64,000 nucleotides of DNA from DATEDA01 sp963820965 (GCA_963820965.1 CAWGCC010000014.1:62001-126000), one strand, 5' to 3'; positions 1-7,388 are shown, numbered from the stretch's first letter. The notes: generated by a model not told the origin, from the letters alone. Made by a program: numbers and translations.

Positions 1-1
1 C

Positions 2-277
2 ACCTGCTCGAAGTGCGGTCACGAGGAGCCGATCTTCGGCGCCGGCGGCGCGGCGCGGATGAGCAAGGACTACGGCGTCGAGCTGCTCGGCGCGCTGCCG
101 CTCGATATCCGCATCCGCGAACAGGCCGACTCGGGGAAGCCGACGGTCGTCGCCGATCCCGATAGCCGGACCGCGGAGATCTACCGGGCGATCGCGCGGC
201 GGGTGGCGGTGAAGATCGGGGATCTGCAGAAGGACATGACGCGGGAAGTTCCCGAACATCGTGTGCAGAACACCTGA
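2..277 (+). CDS. apbC: Mrp/ApbC-type iron-sulfur cluster carrier ATPase, C-terminal part (5' end outside window)
   Basis: The reading frame is open from base 2, so only the last ~91 residues are present. It begins with a CSKCG motif (the CxxC pair that binds the bridging Fe-S cluster in Mrp/ApbC proteins), followed by EEPIFGAGG, then YGVELLGALPLD and a PDSRTAEIYRAIARR tail, all typical of the ApbC C-terminus. Known family role: a P-loop ATPase that carries an Fe-S cluster and hands it to apo-proteins in the cytosol. The Walker A part lies upstream of the window. The CxxC motif makes the identification secure. The gene stops in the same frame in which the next protein begins. Confidence 0.9.
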   Translation, partial: TCSKCGHEEPIFGAGGAARMSKDYGVELLGALPLDIRIREQADSGKPTVVADPDSRTAEIYRAIARRVAVKIGDLQKDMTREVPEHRVQNT

Positions 278-286
278 GTCGAGACG

Positions 287-754
287 CTGAGCCTCTATCT
301 CGCGCTCAAGACGATTCACATCCTCGGCTCGACGCTGATCTTCGGCACCGGGCTGGGGTCCGTCTACTACCTCTGGGGCGCGCACCGCGCCCGCGACATG
401 GAGGCGCTGCGGCTGACGACGCGCCTCGTCGTGCGCGCCGACTGGCTCTTCACGACGCCCGCGATCGTGATCCAGCCGGCGACCGGCGCCTGGCTGATGC
501 TCATCCTCGGCTACCGGTTCGACTCGCGTGGTTCGCGTGGGTCGCCGCGCTGTACGTGCGTCGCCGGCGCATGCTGGATTCCGGTGGTGGTCATCCAGTA
601 CCGGCTCAGGGCGCTCACCGCCGCCGCGTCGAGCTGGGACGCGCTCCCGGCCGCCTACGACCGGCTGATGCGCTGGTGGGTGGCGCTCGGTGCCGGGGCG
701 TTCGCGGCGGTGCTCGGGCTCTTCGCGCTGATGGTCTTCCGGCCGGGCTTGTAG
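287..754 (+). CDS. DUF2269 family integral membrane protein (compensating frame breaks, no normal start)
   Basis: A hydrophobic protein of about 155 residues opening SLYLALKTIHILGSTLIFGTG and closing GAFAAVLGLFALMVFRPGL, which matches the four-helix DUF2269 family of unknown function. Two oddities are visible. First, there is no ATG, GTG or TTG between the apbC stop (275-277) and the first family-like residues; the best candidate is CTG at 287, and the first in-frame ATG (398) would cut off helix 1. Second, residues coded by about 529-562 only make sense in another frame (WFAWVAALYV), after which the original frame resumes at AGACWIPVVVIQ. This means two nearby indels that cancel out. Sequencing error and a real double indel cannot be separated from the sequence alone. 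Confidence 0.7.
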   Translation: MSLYLALKTIHILGSTLIFGTGLGSVYYLWGAHRARDMEALRLTTRLVVRADWLFTTPAIVIQPATGAWLMLILGYRFDSRGSRGSPRCTCVAGACWIPVVVIQYRLRALTAAASSWDALPAAYDRLMRWWVALGAGAFAAVLGLFALMVFRPGL

Positions 755-802
755 CGCGCACGGGTAGAATCGCGCCGCCGCGCACCTTCCTCTGGAGCGA
801 GC

Positions 803-1369
803 ATGTCCGTCAAGTCCGACAAGTGGATCCGCCGCATGGCGCGCGAGCGCGCCATGATCGAGCCGTTCGAGCCCGACCTCGTGCGCGAGGTCAGGGGGCA
901 GAGGGTGGTGTCGTTCGGGACGTCGAGCTACGGCTACGACATCCGGTGCTCGAACGAGTTCAAGCTGTTCACCAACCTGAACTCGACGATCGTCGATCCG
1001 AAGAACTTCGACGAGAAGTCGTTCGTCGACGTGAAGGGCGACCACTGCGTCATCCCGCCGAACTCCTTCGCGCTCGCGCGCACGCTCGAGTACTTCCGCA
1101 TCCCGCGCAACGTGCTCGTCCTGTGCCTCGGCAAGTCGACGTACGCGCGCTGCGGGATCATCGTGAACGTGACGCCGCTCGAGCCCGAGTGGGAAGGGCA
1201 CGTGACGCTCGAGTTCTCCAACACGACGCCGCTGCCGGCGAAGATCTACGCGAACGAGGGCGTCGCGCAGGTGATCTTCATCGAGTCGGACGAAGTCTGC
1301 GAGACCTCCTACCGCGACCGCGGCGGGAAATACCAGGGGCAGAAGGGCGTCACGCTGCCGCGGATCTAG
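803..1369 (+). CDS. dcd: dCTP deaminase
   Basis: A 188-residue protein, the usual length for Dcd. It hydrolyses dCTP to dUTP plus ammonia, feeding dTMP synthesis through dUTPase and ThyA (thyA lies at 8.2 kb). Family hallmarks are GTSSYGYDIR near residue 40, the GKSTYARCGI segment around 113-122 that shapes the nucleotide site, the TPLEPEWEGHVTLE block holding the catalytic glutamate, and a KYQGQKGVTLPR tail that closes over the triphosphate. The ATG at 803 is preceded by GGAG at 794-797. The frame is intact, and the position close to apbC is the order commonly seen in betaproteobacteria. Confidence 0.96.
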   Translation: MSVKSDKWIRRMARERAMIEPFEPDLVREVRGQRVVSFGTSSYGYDIRCSNEFKLFTNLNSTIVDPKNFDEKSFVDVKGDHCVIPPNSFALARTLEYFRIPRNVLVLCLGKSTYARCGIIVNVTPLEPEWEGHVTLEFSNTTPLPAKIYANEGVAQVIFIESDEVCETSYRDRGGKYQGQKGVTLPRI

Positions 1370-1374
1370 GCGCG

Positions 1375-1835
1375 ATGGCGTTCCAGCCAGCCGATCCCGA
1401 TTTCGAGGCGCGCGTCCGCGCGAGCTTCGGCCGCCAGGCGAGCGATGCAGCTGATCGGCGCGGTGCTGACCCGCGTCGAGCCCGGCCGTCGTCGCGATCG
1501 AGCTGCCGTACCGCGCCGACCTCACCCAGCAGCACGGCTTCGTCCACGGCGGCATGACCGCGATGATCGCCGACTCGGCCGCGGGCTACGCGGCGTACAC
1601 GCTCTTTCCCGGCGACAGCTCGATCCTCACCGTCGAGTTCAAGATCAACCTCGTCGCGCCCGCCGACGGCGAGCGCCTGGTCGCCACCGGCCGGGTGAAG
1701 AAGCCAGGCCGGACGCTGACGATCTGCGAGTTCGAGGTGGTGGCGCAGAAGGGCGGCAAGGCGACCGTGTGTGCGCTGGGGCTGGAGACCTTGATCTGCC
1801 TCGCCGGCAAGCCCGACGCGCCGGGCGGCGGCTAG
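1375..1835 (+). pseudogene. PaaI/YdiI-type hotdog thioesterase, broken by two frame shifts
   Basis: Three successive frames are needed to read one hotdog-fold acyl-CoA thioesterase of about 153 residues. ATG 1375 gives MAFQPADPDFEARVRASFG, which shifts near 1437-1445 to MQLIGAVLTRVEPG and again near 1483-1490 to VVAIELPYRADLTQQHGF. From there the frame runs to the stop at 1833-1835 through HGGMTAMIADSAAGYAAY and VEFKINLVAPADG. HGG and the following Asp are the usual PaaI active-site surroundings. Family role: hydrolysis of small or aromatic acyl-CoA thioesters. It converges on folA; the two stop codons overlap in a CTAG palindrome. Either a true pseudogene or two consensus errors. Confidence 0.75.
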
Positions 1836-2310
1836 GTCCAGTCGCGCCGCGCTCGTAGGTCACGAAAGCGAACCCGCGGCCGGCCTCCCGGGCGGTTTCG
1901 CGCCAGTCGGCGGGATCGAATTCCGGGAACGACACGTCCCCCGGGTAGGCCGCGTCGATCAGGGTGAGGTAAAGCCGGTCGGCCCGCGGCAGCGCGAGCG
2001 CGTACAGTGCCGCCCCGCCGATCACGAACACTTCGGGCGCATCCCCGGCGATGACGAGCGCGGCATCGAGCGACCGGGCGACCTCGCAGCCGTCCCAGCT
2101 CGCGGCGGGTTGCCGCGTGACCACGATGTTCCGCCGGCCGGGAAGGGGCCGCCCGATCGACTCGTGCGTCTTCCGTCCCATGATCACCGGCGCGCCCATC
2201 GTCAGCCGCTTGAAGCGCTTCAGGTCTTCGGGGAGGCTCCAGGGCAGGCGGCCGCCGGCCCCGATCACGCGGTTGCGGGCGAGCGCGGCGACTAGCGAAA
2301 CGAGCGGCAT
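1645..2310 (-). CDS. folA: Dihydrofolate reductase
   Basis: Reduces dihydrofolate to tetrahydrofolate with NADPH. Recognised by MPLVSLVAALARNRVIG, LPWSLPEDLKRFK, the GAPVIMGRKTHESIG block that binds NADPH, RRNIVVTRQ, and EVFVIGGAALYA before the final strand DWRETAR...FAFVTYERG. The start is the ATG at 2310; an upstream in-frame ATG (2346) adds 12 residues with no family similarity. The tail is odd. After YERG the frame runs 60 residues further, antisense to the thioesterase, to 1645. A single inserted base near 1840 would give an ADWT ending and a stop at 1832-1834, the normal DHFR length. The biological end is therefore probably 1832, with an indel at the tail. Confidence 0.9.
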   Translation of the reverse strand: MPLVSLVAALARNRVIGAGGRLPWSLPEDLKRFKRLTMGAPVIMGRKTHESIGRPLPGRRNIVVTRQPAASWDGCEVARSLDAALVIAGDAPEVFVIGGAALYALALPRADRLYLTLIDAAYPGDVSFPEFDPADWRETAREAGRGFAFVTYERGATGPSRRPARRACRRGRSRSPAPAHTRSPCRPSAPPPRTRRSSASGLASSPGRWRPGARRRRARRG

Positions 2311-2381
2311 GATTAGCGGGCCGGCTGCGCTCACCGGCGGTATCATGAGGCGGACCGATTATAGGATTCGTTATCCCACCG

Positions 2382-3833
2382 TTGAAGCTCGCGAACTTCT
2401 ATTACCCGAGGTCGTTCCTGAAGCTGCTGCTGATCGGCTTCGTCGTCGTGTCGGCGCCGCTCATCGTCGCCCTCGTGAACGCGGCGATCTCGATGCAGCG
2501 GCTTGCCACGATGAGCGAGAGCGCGGTCGATCAGGCGGCGCAGGCCGCGCGCAGCTCGCGGCTCCTGATGGAGCAGGCCCTGTCGATGGAGCGGGTGGTG
2601 CGACAGTACGTGATCCTCGACGACGCCGGGCTGCTCGAGGATTACGACAAGATCCGCGCCAGCTTCAAGCGCACGACGAGCGAACTGTCGCTGCTGCCGC
2701 TCGACGAGCTGCAGCTCTCGGAGCTGAACCGCGCCATCGACAAGGAGCAGGCGCTCTACGAGGCGCTCGCCGCGCAGCCGGCGCAGGGCCCCGAGCGCCG
2801 CAAGCTCATCGACGGCTACGTGGATCTGTCCGGCCTCGCGAAGAACGTGCTGAACGAGTCCAACCTGCTGATCGACCGCGAGATCGACCGCATGCGCGCC
2901 GCGGCGGCGGCGACGCAGCGGGCGCTCTTCGTAGAGCTCGCGGCGGCGTTCCCGCTCGGCCTCGCGATCGCGGCGCTCTTCGCGTTTCTCATCGCGCGCC
3001 CCATCCGACAGCTCGACCGCGCGATCCGCCGGCTGGGCGCGGGCGAGTTCGGCGCCGCGCTCGACGTGCAGGGCCCGGCCGACCTCGAGTACCTTGGCGA
3101 GCGGCTCGAATGGCTGCGCCGCCGGCTCGCCGCGGTCGAGGAGCAGAAGGCGCGATTCCTGCGTCACGTCTCGCACGAGCTGAAGACACCGCTCACCGCG
3201 CTCCGCGAGGGCTCGGAGCTCCTTGCCGACGGCGCCGCGGGGCCGGTCACCCGCGAGCAGCGGGAGATCGTCGCGATCCTGCAGTCGAACAGCGTGCACC
3301 TGCAGCGGCTGATCGAGGATCTGCTTCATTACCAGCGCGCGGTCGCCGGCGTCGAACAGCTCAAGCTCGCGAACGTGGATCTCACGATGGTGGCACAAGC
3401 GGCGATCGACAGCCACAAGCTGGACGCCGCCGGACGGTCGGTCGAGTTCGCGCTCGATGCCAGGCCCGCGCCGCTCCTCGGCGACGAGGAGAAGCTGCGG
3501 GTGGTCGTCGATAACCTGGTGTCGAACGCGGTGAAGTATTCGCCCGCAGGCGGGACGGTGCGCGTCACGGTCAAGCCTCGCGAGGACGAGGTCTGCCTCG
3601 AGACGACGGACGAGGGTCCGGGTGTGCCCGAAGCCGACCGCGAGAAGGTGTTCGACTGGTTCTTCCAGGGCGAGCGGCCGGCGGGCGCGCGCGTGAAGGG
3701 CAGCGGGCTGGGGCTCGCGATCGCACGCGAGTTCGCGGTAGCGCATGGCGGCACGATCGAGGCGCTCGGCGGCCCGGGCGGACGCTTCCGCCTGATCCTG
3801 CCGCAGGTCGCCTCGCGGAAGGAGGCGGCGTGA
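2382..3833 (+). CDS. glrK: Sensor histidine kinase GlrK/QseE-like
   Basis: A 483-residue membrane kinase. Transmembrane helix 1 is at about 13-36, a helical periplasmic sensor at 37-180, helix 2 at 183-205, then a HAMP linker. The dimerisation/phosphoacceptor box FLRHVSHELKTP places the phosphorylated His at 265. The ATPase domain has an N box (DNLVSNAVKYSP, 377-388), a G1 box (DEGPGVP) and a G2 box (GSGLGLA, 440-446). The start is TTG at 2382, which gives the KLANFYYPRSFLKLLLIGF opening seen in GlrK proteins. It overlaps the lipoprotein gene by 4 bases and the sigma-54 activator GlrR follows, the QseE/QseG/QseF order of enterobacteria. Inferred role: senses envelope stress and phosphorylates GlrR. 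Confidence 0.9.
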   Translation: MKLANFYYPRSFLKLLLIGFVVVSAPLIVALVNAAISMQRLATMSESAVDQAAQAARSSRLLMEQALSMERVVRQYVILDDAGLLEDYDKIRASFKRTTSELSLLPLDELQLSELNRAIDKEQALYEALAAQPAQGPERRKLIDGYVDLSGLAKNVLNESNLLIDREIDRMRAAAAATQRALFVELAAAFPLGLAIAALFAFLIARPIRQLDRAIRRLGAGEFGAALDVQGPADLEYLGERLEWLRRRLAAVEEQKARFLRHVSHELKTPLTALREGSELLADGAAGPVTREQREIVAILQSNSVHLQRLIEDLLHYQRAVAGVEQLKLANVDLTMVAQAAIDSHKLDAAGRSVEFALDARPAPLLGDEEKLRVVVDNLVSNAVKYSPAGGTVRVTVKPREDEVCLETTDEGPGVPEADREKVFDWFFQGERPAGARVKGSGLGLAIAREFAVAHGGTIEALGGPGGRFRLILPQVASRKEAA

Positions 3834-4423
3834 AACGCGGCGCCGTGCTCGCGGTGCTCGCGCTCGCGGCGTGCGCGGCGGTGGAGCCGCCGGCGCCGAC
3901 GATCCCGGTGCCGACCATCCCGGCGCCTCCGACCCCGGCGCCTGAGACGCCGGCGCCCGTGGTCGGGGCCGACGAGTTGCCGGTGGAGCCGGCAGCGCCG
4001 ACGATCCCGGCGCCGGTGGTCGAGGCCGACGAGTCGCGCCAAGCGGCCGAGCTTCTGGGTTACTATCAGCGCGTGGCGGGTCTCGGGCTGGACGAGCAGA
4101 AGCGCGAGCTGGCGACCGCGACGCAGTCGCTCAACCGCGAGCGCACCAATGCCAACCGCGTGCGGCTCGCGCTGGTCTACTCGATTCCCGGAACGGCATT
4201 CCAGGACGACGTCCGCGCGGCCCAGTTGCTCGAACCGGTGGCATCGGGCTCGGGGTCGGGCGCACTCCGCCAGCTCGCGGGCCTCGTGTACGCGCAGATC
4301 AACGACCGCGTGAAGACCCAGAAGCGCGCCGACCAGCTCAAGGAGCAGGTCGAGCAGCTCCGCGCGGTCGACAAACAACTCATCGAGCGGGGGAGCCAGA
4401 CGCCCCCGCCGCGGAAACCATGA
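3830..4423 (+). CDS. QseG-like outer-membrane lipoprotein of the GlrK/GlrR locus
   Basis: A 197-residue protein starting at GTG 3830, overlapping the glrK stop, so probably translationally coupled. It has a lipoprotein signal (VLALAAC, lipid-anchored Cys about residue 15), then a Pro/Ala/Thr-rich spacer built from repeats of PTIPAP/PETPAP type (about residues 20-65), then a helical domain with RQAAELLGYYQRVAGL and a coiled-coil-like C-terminus (RADQLKEQVEQLRAVDKQLIE). In enterobacteria QseG is the lipoprotein between kinase and regulator and contacts the kinase periplasmic domain. Sequence similarity is weak, so the assignment rests mainly on position, lipobox and size. Confidence 0.7.
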   Translation: MKRGAVLAVLALAACAAVEPPAPTIPVPTIPAPPTPAPETPAPVVGADELPVEPAAPTIPAPVVEADESRQAAELLGYYQRVAGLGLDEQKRELATATQSLNRERTNANRVRLALVYSIPGTAFQDDVRAAQLLEPVASGSGSGALRQLAGLVYAQINDRVKTQKRADQLKEQVEQLRAVDKQLIERGSQTPPPRKP

Positions 4424-4558
4424 CCGAGCGGCCGCGCGAGCGTTCGCAGGACTGCCGGCAGAACTGGGGATCTACAGGGGGGCATGCCCTCCCGGTCCGG
4501 CGTGGGGGCGATACTAGGAGCGTCCCCCCATGTTCGTGCGAGGGCTCCGGTACCGCGT

Positions 4559-5947
4559 ATGAATGCTAACCAAGCGCAGAAGACTGTTCTCGTCGTCGAC
4601 GACGATCCCGACCTCCTGAAACTGCTCGCGCTGCGGCTCAGCGCCGCCGGCTACTCGGCGCAGACCGCCGGGAGCGGCGAGCGCGCACTCGCTGCGATCG
4701 CGGTGTCGCGGCCGGACGTGGTCGTGACCGACCTCAAGATGGGCGGCATGGACGGCCTGGCGCTGTTCGAGGCGATCCAGCGCACGGCACCCACGCTGCC
4801 GGTGATCATCCTGACGGCGCACGGGACGATTCCCGACGCAGTGGGCGCGACCCGGCGCGGCGTGTTCGGGTTCCTGCCCAAGCCGTTCGAGGCGCGCGAG
4901 CTGCTCGCGCAGGTCGAGCAGGCGTTGAAGCTCTCCCCGTCGGCGTCGGCCGAAGGCCCAACCGACGACTGGCGTGCCGGGATCGTTACCGCCAGCCCGC
5001 AGGTCGAGGACCTCTTGCGGCGGGCGCGGCTGGTGGCGCAATCCGACGCGAGCGTTCTCCTCGTCGGCGCCAGCGGCGCGGGCAAGGAGGTGCTCGCGCG
5101 CGCGATCCACCGCGCAAGCAAGCGGCGCGATGCGCCGTTCGTCGCTGTGAACTGCGCGGCGATCCCCGAGGCGCTGCTCGAGAGCGAGCTCTTCGGCCAT
5201 CGCAAGGGCGCCTTCACGGGCGCGAGCTACGACCACAAGGGCCTGTTCCAGTCGGCCGAAGGCGGCACCGTGTTCCTCGACGAGATCGGGGACATGCCGG
5301 TCGCGCTGCAGGTGAAGCTCCTGCGTGCGCTGCAGGAGCGCGAGGTGCGCCCGGTCGGCGCCACGCAGACGGTCCCGGTCGACGTGCGCATCATTTCGGC
5401 GACGCACCGCAACCTCGAGGAGCGGGTTGCGCGCGCGGAATTCCGGGAGGATCTCTACTACCGACTGAACGTCGTGTCGTTCGCGATCCCGTCGCTCGCC
5501 GAACGGCGTGAAGACGTCGTCCCGCTAGCGCAGCACTTCCTGGCGGCGACCGCCGTGCGCTACGGCAAGGACGTACGCGCATTCGCGCCGGAGGCGCTGG
5601 AGCTCCTGATCGCCGCGCCATGGCCGGGAAACGTGCGCCAGCTCGCGAACGCCGTTGAGCAGGCGGTTGCCCTTGCCACCTCGCCTATCCTGCCGGCCGC
5701 GCTCGTAGCCGCCGCGCTGAAGAGCGAGCCGGTCGGACTGACGCCGCTCGACGAGGCGAAGCGCGCGTTCGAGCGCGACTACCTCGTGCGGATCCTGCGA
5801 CTCACGCGCGGCAACGTTTCGCGGGCGGCGCGCCTTGCGCAGCGCAACCGCACCGAGTTCTACAAGCTGCTCGAGCGCCATCAGCTCCAGCCGGGGATGT
5901 TCAAGGTGGAGAAGGGCGAGCGCAGCGCGCTCGCCGCCGAACGATGA
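4559..5947 (+). CDS. glrR: Sigma-54-dependent response regulator GlrR/QseF-like
   Basis: A 462-residue NtrC-type activator. Its receiver domain is residues 7-120 with acidic pocket DDDP, phosphoacceptor Asp58 (VVTDLK) and Lys108 (PKPF). The AAA+ domain begins about 142, with Walker A GASGAGKE at 170-177, the sigma-54-contacting GAFTGA loop at 217-222, FLDEIGDM as Walker B, and an arginine-finger region (REDLYYRLNV). The C-terminal Fis-type helix-turn-helix is GNVSRAARLAQRNRTEFYKLL. The start is ATG 4559 rather than 4484, because the extra 25 residues are not family-like. It follows the kinase and lipoprotein genes. The presence of GAFTGA means it can activate sigma-54 promoters; one with fitting binding sites lies 0.4 kb downstream (6234-6383). 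Confidence 0.93.
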   Translation: MNANQAQKTVLVVDDDPDLLKLLALRLSAAGYSAQTAGSGERALAAIAVSRPDVVVTDLKMGGMDGLALFEAIQRTAPTLPVIILTAHGTIPDAVGATRRGVFGFLPKPFEARELLAQVEQALKLSPSASAEGPTDDWRAGIVTASPQVEDLLRRARLVAQSDASVLLVGASGAGKEVLARAIHRASKRRDAPFVAVNCAAIPEALLESELFGHRKGAFTGASYDHKGLFQSAEGGTVFLDEIGDMPVALQVKLLRALQEREVRPVGATQTVPVDVRIISATHRNLEERVARAEFREDLYYRLNVVSFAIPSLAERREDVVPLAQHFLAATAVRYGKDVRAFAPEALELLIAAPWPGNVRQLANAVEQAVALATSPILPAALVAAALKSEPVGLTPLDEAKRAFERDYLVRILRLTRGNVSRAARLAQRNRTEFYKLLERHQLQPGMFKVEKGERSALAAER

Positions 5948-6213
5948 GGGGCGCCTTGCGGGCCGCCGCGCTCGCGGCGCTGATCCTCGCCGCCGCCTGT
6001 GCGAGGAACGACAACCTCCGTCCCGGAGCGCAGAGCCCGGCGACCGTGACCAGCTCGGTCAACCTGTCGGGCTTTCCGCCGGAGTTCCGGCGCGGCTTCA
6101 CCGATGGCTGCGGCGCGGCGCGCGCGAGCGATACCGCGCAGCGCCCCAAGGGGGAAGCGCAGTACGTCGCCGGCTGGCAGGACGGCTTCGACTACTGCAC
6201 GCCGCGCAAGTAG
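5944..6213 (+). CDS. Small conserved lipoprotein (function unknown)
   Basis: An 89-residue protein whose ATG overlaps the glrR stop (ATGA), so it belongs to the same operon. It has a lipoprotein signal peptide ending AACA with the anchor Cys at about 20, then a short domain with FPPEFRRGFTDGC and YVAGWQDGFDYC. These are two related G-F-x-D-G-C-like modules that look like an internal repeat, with Cys residues that could pair in the periplasm. I do not recognise a named family. Its position after glrR suggests an envelope role linked to the same stress response; that is inference. Confidence 0.75.
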   Translation: MRGALRAAALAALILAAACARNDNLRPGAQSPATVTSSVNLSGFPPEFRRGFTDGCGAARASDTAQRPKGEAQYVAGWQDGFDYCTPRK

Positions 6214-6233
6214 CGCAGGGATTCCCCGCACTT

Positions 6234-6257
6234 CTGTGTCGTCCTCCGACGACACAG
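6234..6257. promoter_or_regulatory. Predicted GlrR binding site 1 (TGTC-N10-GACA palindrome)
   Basis: A perfect inverted repeat with 10-base arms around CTCC. The core is TGTC at 6237-6240 and GACA at 6251-6254, exactly the TGTC-N10-GACA pattern known for GlrR at the enterobacterial glmY promoter. It shares TGTCG-N8-CGACA with the second site 59 bases downstream. There is no T-run after it, so it is unlikely to be an intrinsic terminator of the lipoprotein gene. Confidence 0.65.
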
Positions 6258-6292
6258 CCTCTCAGGGCGAGCAATCGATTGCAGCCTGGCGG

Positions 6293-6316
6293 CCCTGTCG
6301 GGCACGAGCGACAGGG
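6293..6316. promoter_or_regulatory. Predicted GlrR binding site 2 (TGTC-N10-GACA palindrome)
   Basis: Inverted repeat CCCTGTCG / CGACAGGG separated by eight bases. TGTC is at 6296-6299 and GACA at 6310-6313, again with exactly ten bases between. Its centre lies about 90 bases upstream of the inferred sigma-54 start point, the usual range for enhancer-binding proteins. Confidence 0.65.
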
Positions 6317-6335
6317 TGCGCCGGCGCTTGTACCG

Positions 6336-6348
6336 CAAGGGGTTGATT
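6336..6348 (-). promoter_or_regulatory. Predicted IHF binding site
   Basis: CAAGGGGTTGATT matches the reverse complement of the IHF consensus WATCAA-N4-TTR at every defined position. It lies between the two GlrR-type sites and the -24/-12 promoter, where DNA bending is normally needed for sigma-54 activation. Confidence 0.55.
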
Positions 6349-6366
6349 CACTTGAGATTGTGTGCG

Positions 6367-6383
6367 TTGGCACGAGGGTTGCG
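6367..6383 (+). promoter_or_regulatory. Sigma-54 (-24/-12) promoter
   Basis: TTGGCACG-AGGG-TTGCG matches the RpoN consensus TTGGCACG-N4-TTGCW except for the last base. The invariant GG (6369-6370) and GC (6381-6382) have the required 10-base spacing. This predicts transcription start near 6394, about 19 bases ahead of the ATG at 6413, with AAGGAG at 6397-6402 as ribosome binding site. Confidence 0.75.
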
Positions 6384-6412
6384 AGAGGGTGCTCTGAAGG
6401 AGTGTCGAAGCT

Positions 6413-6793
6413 ATGGATGCGGCGATGCGCATCTGGCCGCGTCTGCTCATCGTCGGAACCGTAGCGCTGATCGGGGTGGCCATCTTCGCGGGTCTGGTCC
6501 CGACGCGGAAAGCGGAGAAGTCCGAGGCGGCGCCGGCGAAGGTGCCCGGCAGGGACTCGCACCGAGCCTCGTCCTGTGCGAACTGCGGCACCGTCGAGGC
6601 GATCCGCACCGTCGTCGTCGCGGTCGGACCGGAAGGTGCCAAGCGCACCGTTTATCGCATCACGGTGCGGATGGACGACGGCTCCTACCGGACGCTGTCG
6701 CAGGCGCCGCCGCCGTCGGTCGCGGTGGGCGAAGCGGTCAGGGTTATGGACGGCGCCATCGTCAGGCCGCCGTCGCAGGAGGTGAAAGGGTAA
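6413..6793 (+). CDS. Small membrane-anchored envelope protein under a predicted sigma-54/GlrR promoter
   Basis: A 126-residue protein with one N-terminal transmembrane helix (LLIVGTVALIGVAIFAGLV, about residues 10-29), then a charged linker and a periplasmic domain with CANCGTVEAIRTV (Cys55 and Cys58) and a beta-rich stretch YRITVRMDDGSYRTLSQ...VAVGEAVRVMDG. The C-terminal part resembles the end domain of SlyB-like glycine-zipper envelope lipoproteins, but the zipper is missing. I know of no characterised function. The RpoN promoter and paired GlrR-type sites upstream, directly after the glrK-qseG-glrR operon, suggest it is a target of that system. An intrinsic terminator follows at 6881. Confidence 0.8.
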   Translation: MDAAMRIWPRLLIVGTVALIGVAIFAGLVPTRKAEKSEAAPAKVPGRDSHRASSCANCGTVEAIRTVVVAVGPEGAKRTVYRITVRMDDGSYRTLSQAPPPSVAVGEAVRVMDGAIVRPPSQEVKG

Positions 6794-6880
6794 ACCGCGG
6801 GCGAGTGCGCCCTGGAAAACAACGCGATCACATCCTCCCCGGGAGAGCTCTCCCCGAGCGTTTCATGAGCTCTCCATTCC

Positions 6881-6916
6881 AGGCCCGCTCCCCTCCCCGC
6901 GGGCCTTTCTTTTTTT
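6881..6916 (+). terminator. Rho-independent terminator
   Basis: Perfect 8-bp stem AGGCCCGC / GCGGGCCT around a ten-base C-rich loop, followed by TTTCTTTTTTT. It ends the transcript of the 6413 gene. The rest of 6794-7036 holds only a GGGAGAGCTCTCCC palindrome (about 6841-6854) and no gene I can support. Confidence 0.85.
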
Positions 6917-7036
6917 TGTGCGCTCGCGCAAAAAAAGGCCCAAGGCCCCGATACGAACAAGAGGACAAGGGAAAGGGTGGGACCCTTCCCTTCCCACAGG
7001 TCCCGGACGAACCGTCGAGATCGTAGACATCGCGAT

Positions 7037-7384
7037 TCATGATGCGCCCAGCTTCGACAGCGCGCCGCTCAGCCGGGATCGCAGCGCCTGCTCGGTCTCG
7101 TCGGCGCCGTCGGCCGGTGAGTCGAGGAACGTCCCGATCCGTTCGACGGCGGCGGCAAGCTCGTCCATCCGCGTCAGCCGCCCGTATAGGGCAGCGCGCT
7201 GCTCGAGGAGTGCGCCGAGCTGCTCGTCGCAACGCGCGATCGGCGTCGGGTAGCGGCTGATCTCCTCGTTCAGGTGCGTCACCCGGCGCTCGAGATGGGC
7301 ACGCAACTCTCCCCAGAGCGCCGGCACCGCGGCGAGCCCCGCCGCATCGCCGGGCGCACCGTGGGTGCCCGGGGCTCGGGTCAC
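7037..7384 (-). CDS. Hypothetical helical protein downstream of the peroxiredoxin gene
   Basis: A 115-residue frame from GTG 7384, which begins only four bases after the peroxiredoxin stop on the same strand, so probably co-transcribed. It is mostly helical and charged (LWGELRAHLERRVTHLNEEISRYP, then a leucine-rich stretch LGALLEQRAALYGRLTRMDELAAAVERI) with no signal peptide, membrane segment or motif I recognise. The strand, spacing and helical amphipathic pattern favour a real gene, but no family supports it. Confidence 0.5.
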   Translation of the reverse strand: MTRAPGTHGAPGDAAGLAAVPALWGELRAHLERRVTHLNEEISRYPTPIARCDEQLGALLEQRAALYGRLTRMDELAAAVERIGTFLDSPADGADETEQALRSRLSGALSKLGAS

Positions 7385-7388
7385 GCGC

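Noticed and set aside
6234..6257. Perfect hairpin read as terminator of the 5944 lipoprotein gene
   Set aside because: No T-tract follows, and the core matches the GlrR site with a second copy downstream, so a binding site is the better reading.
6841..6854. GGGAGAGCTCTCCC palindrome
   Set aside because: Short, with no T-run and no second copy; it may be chance in GC-rich DNA next to the real terminator at 6881.
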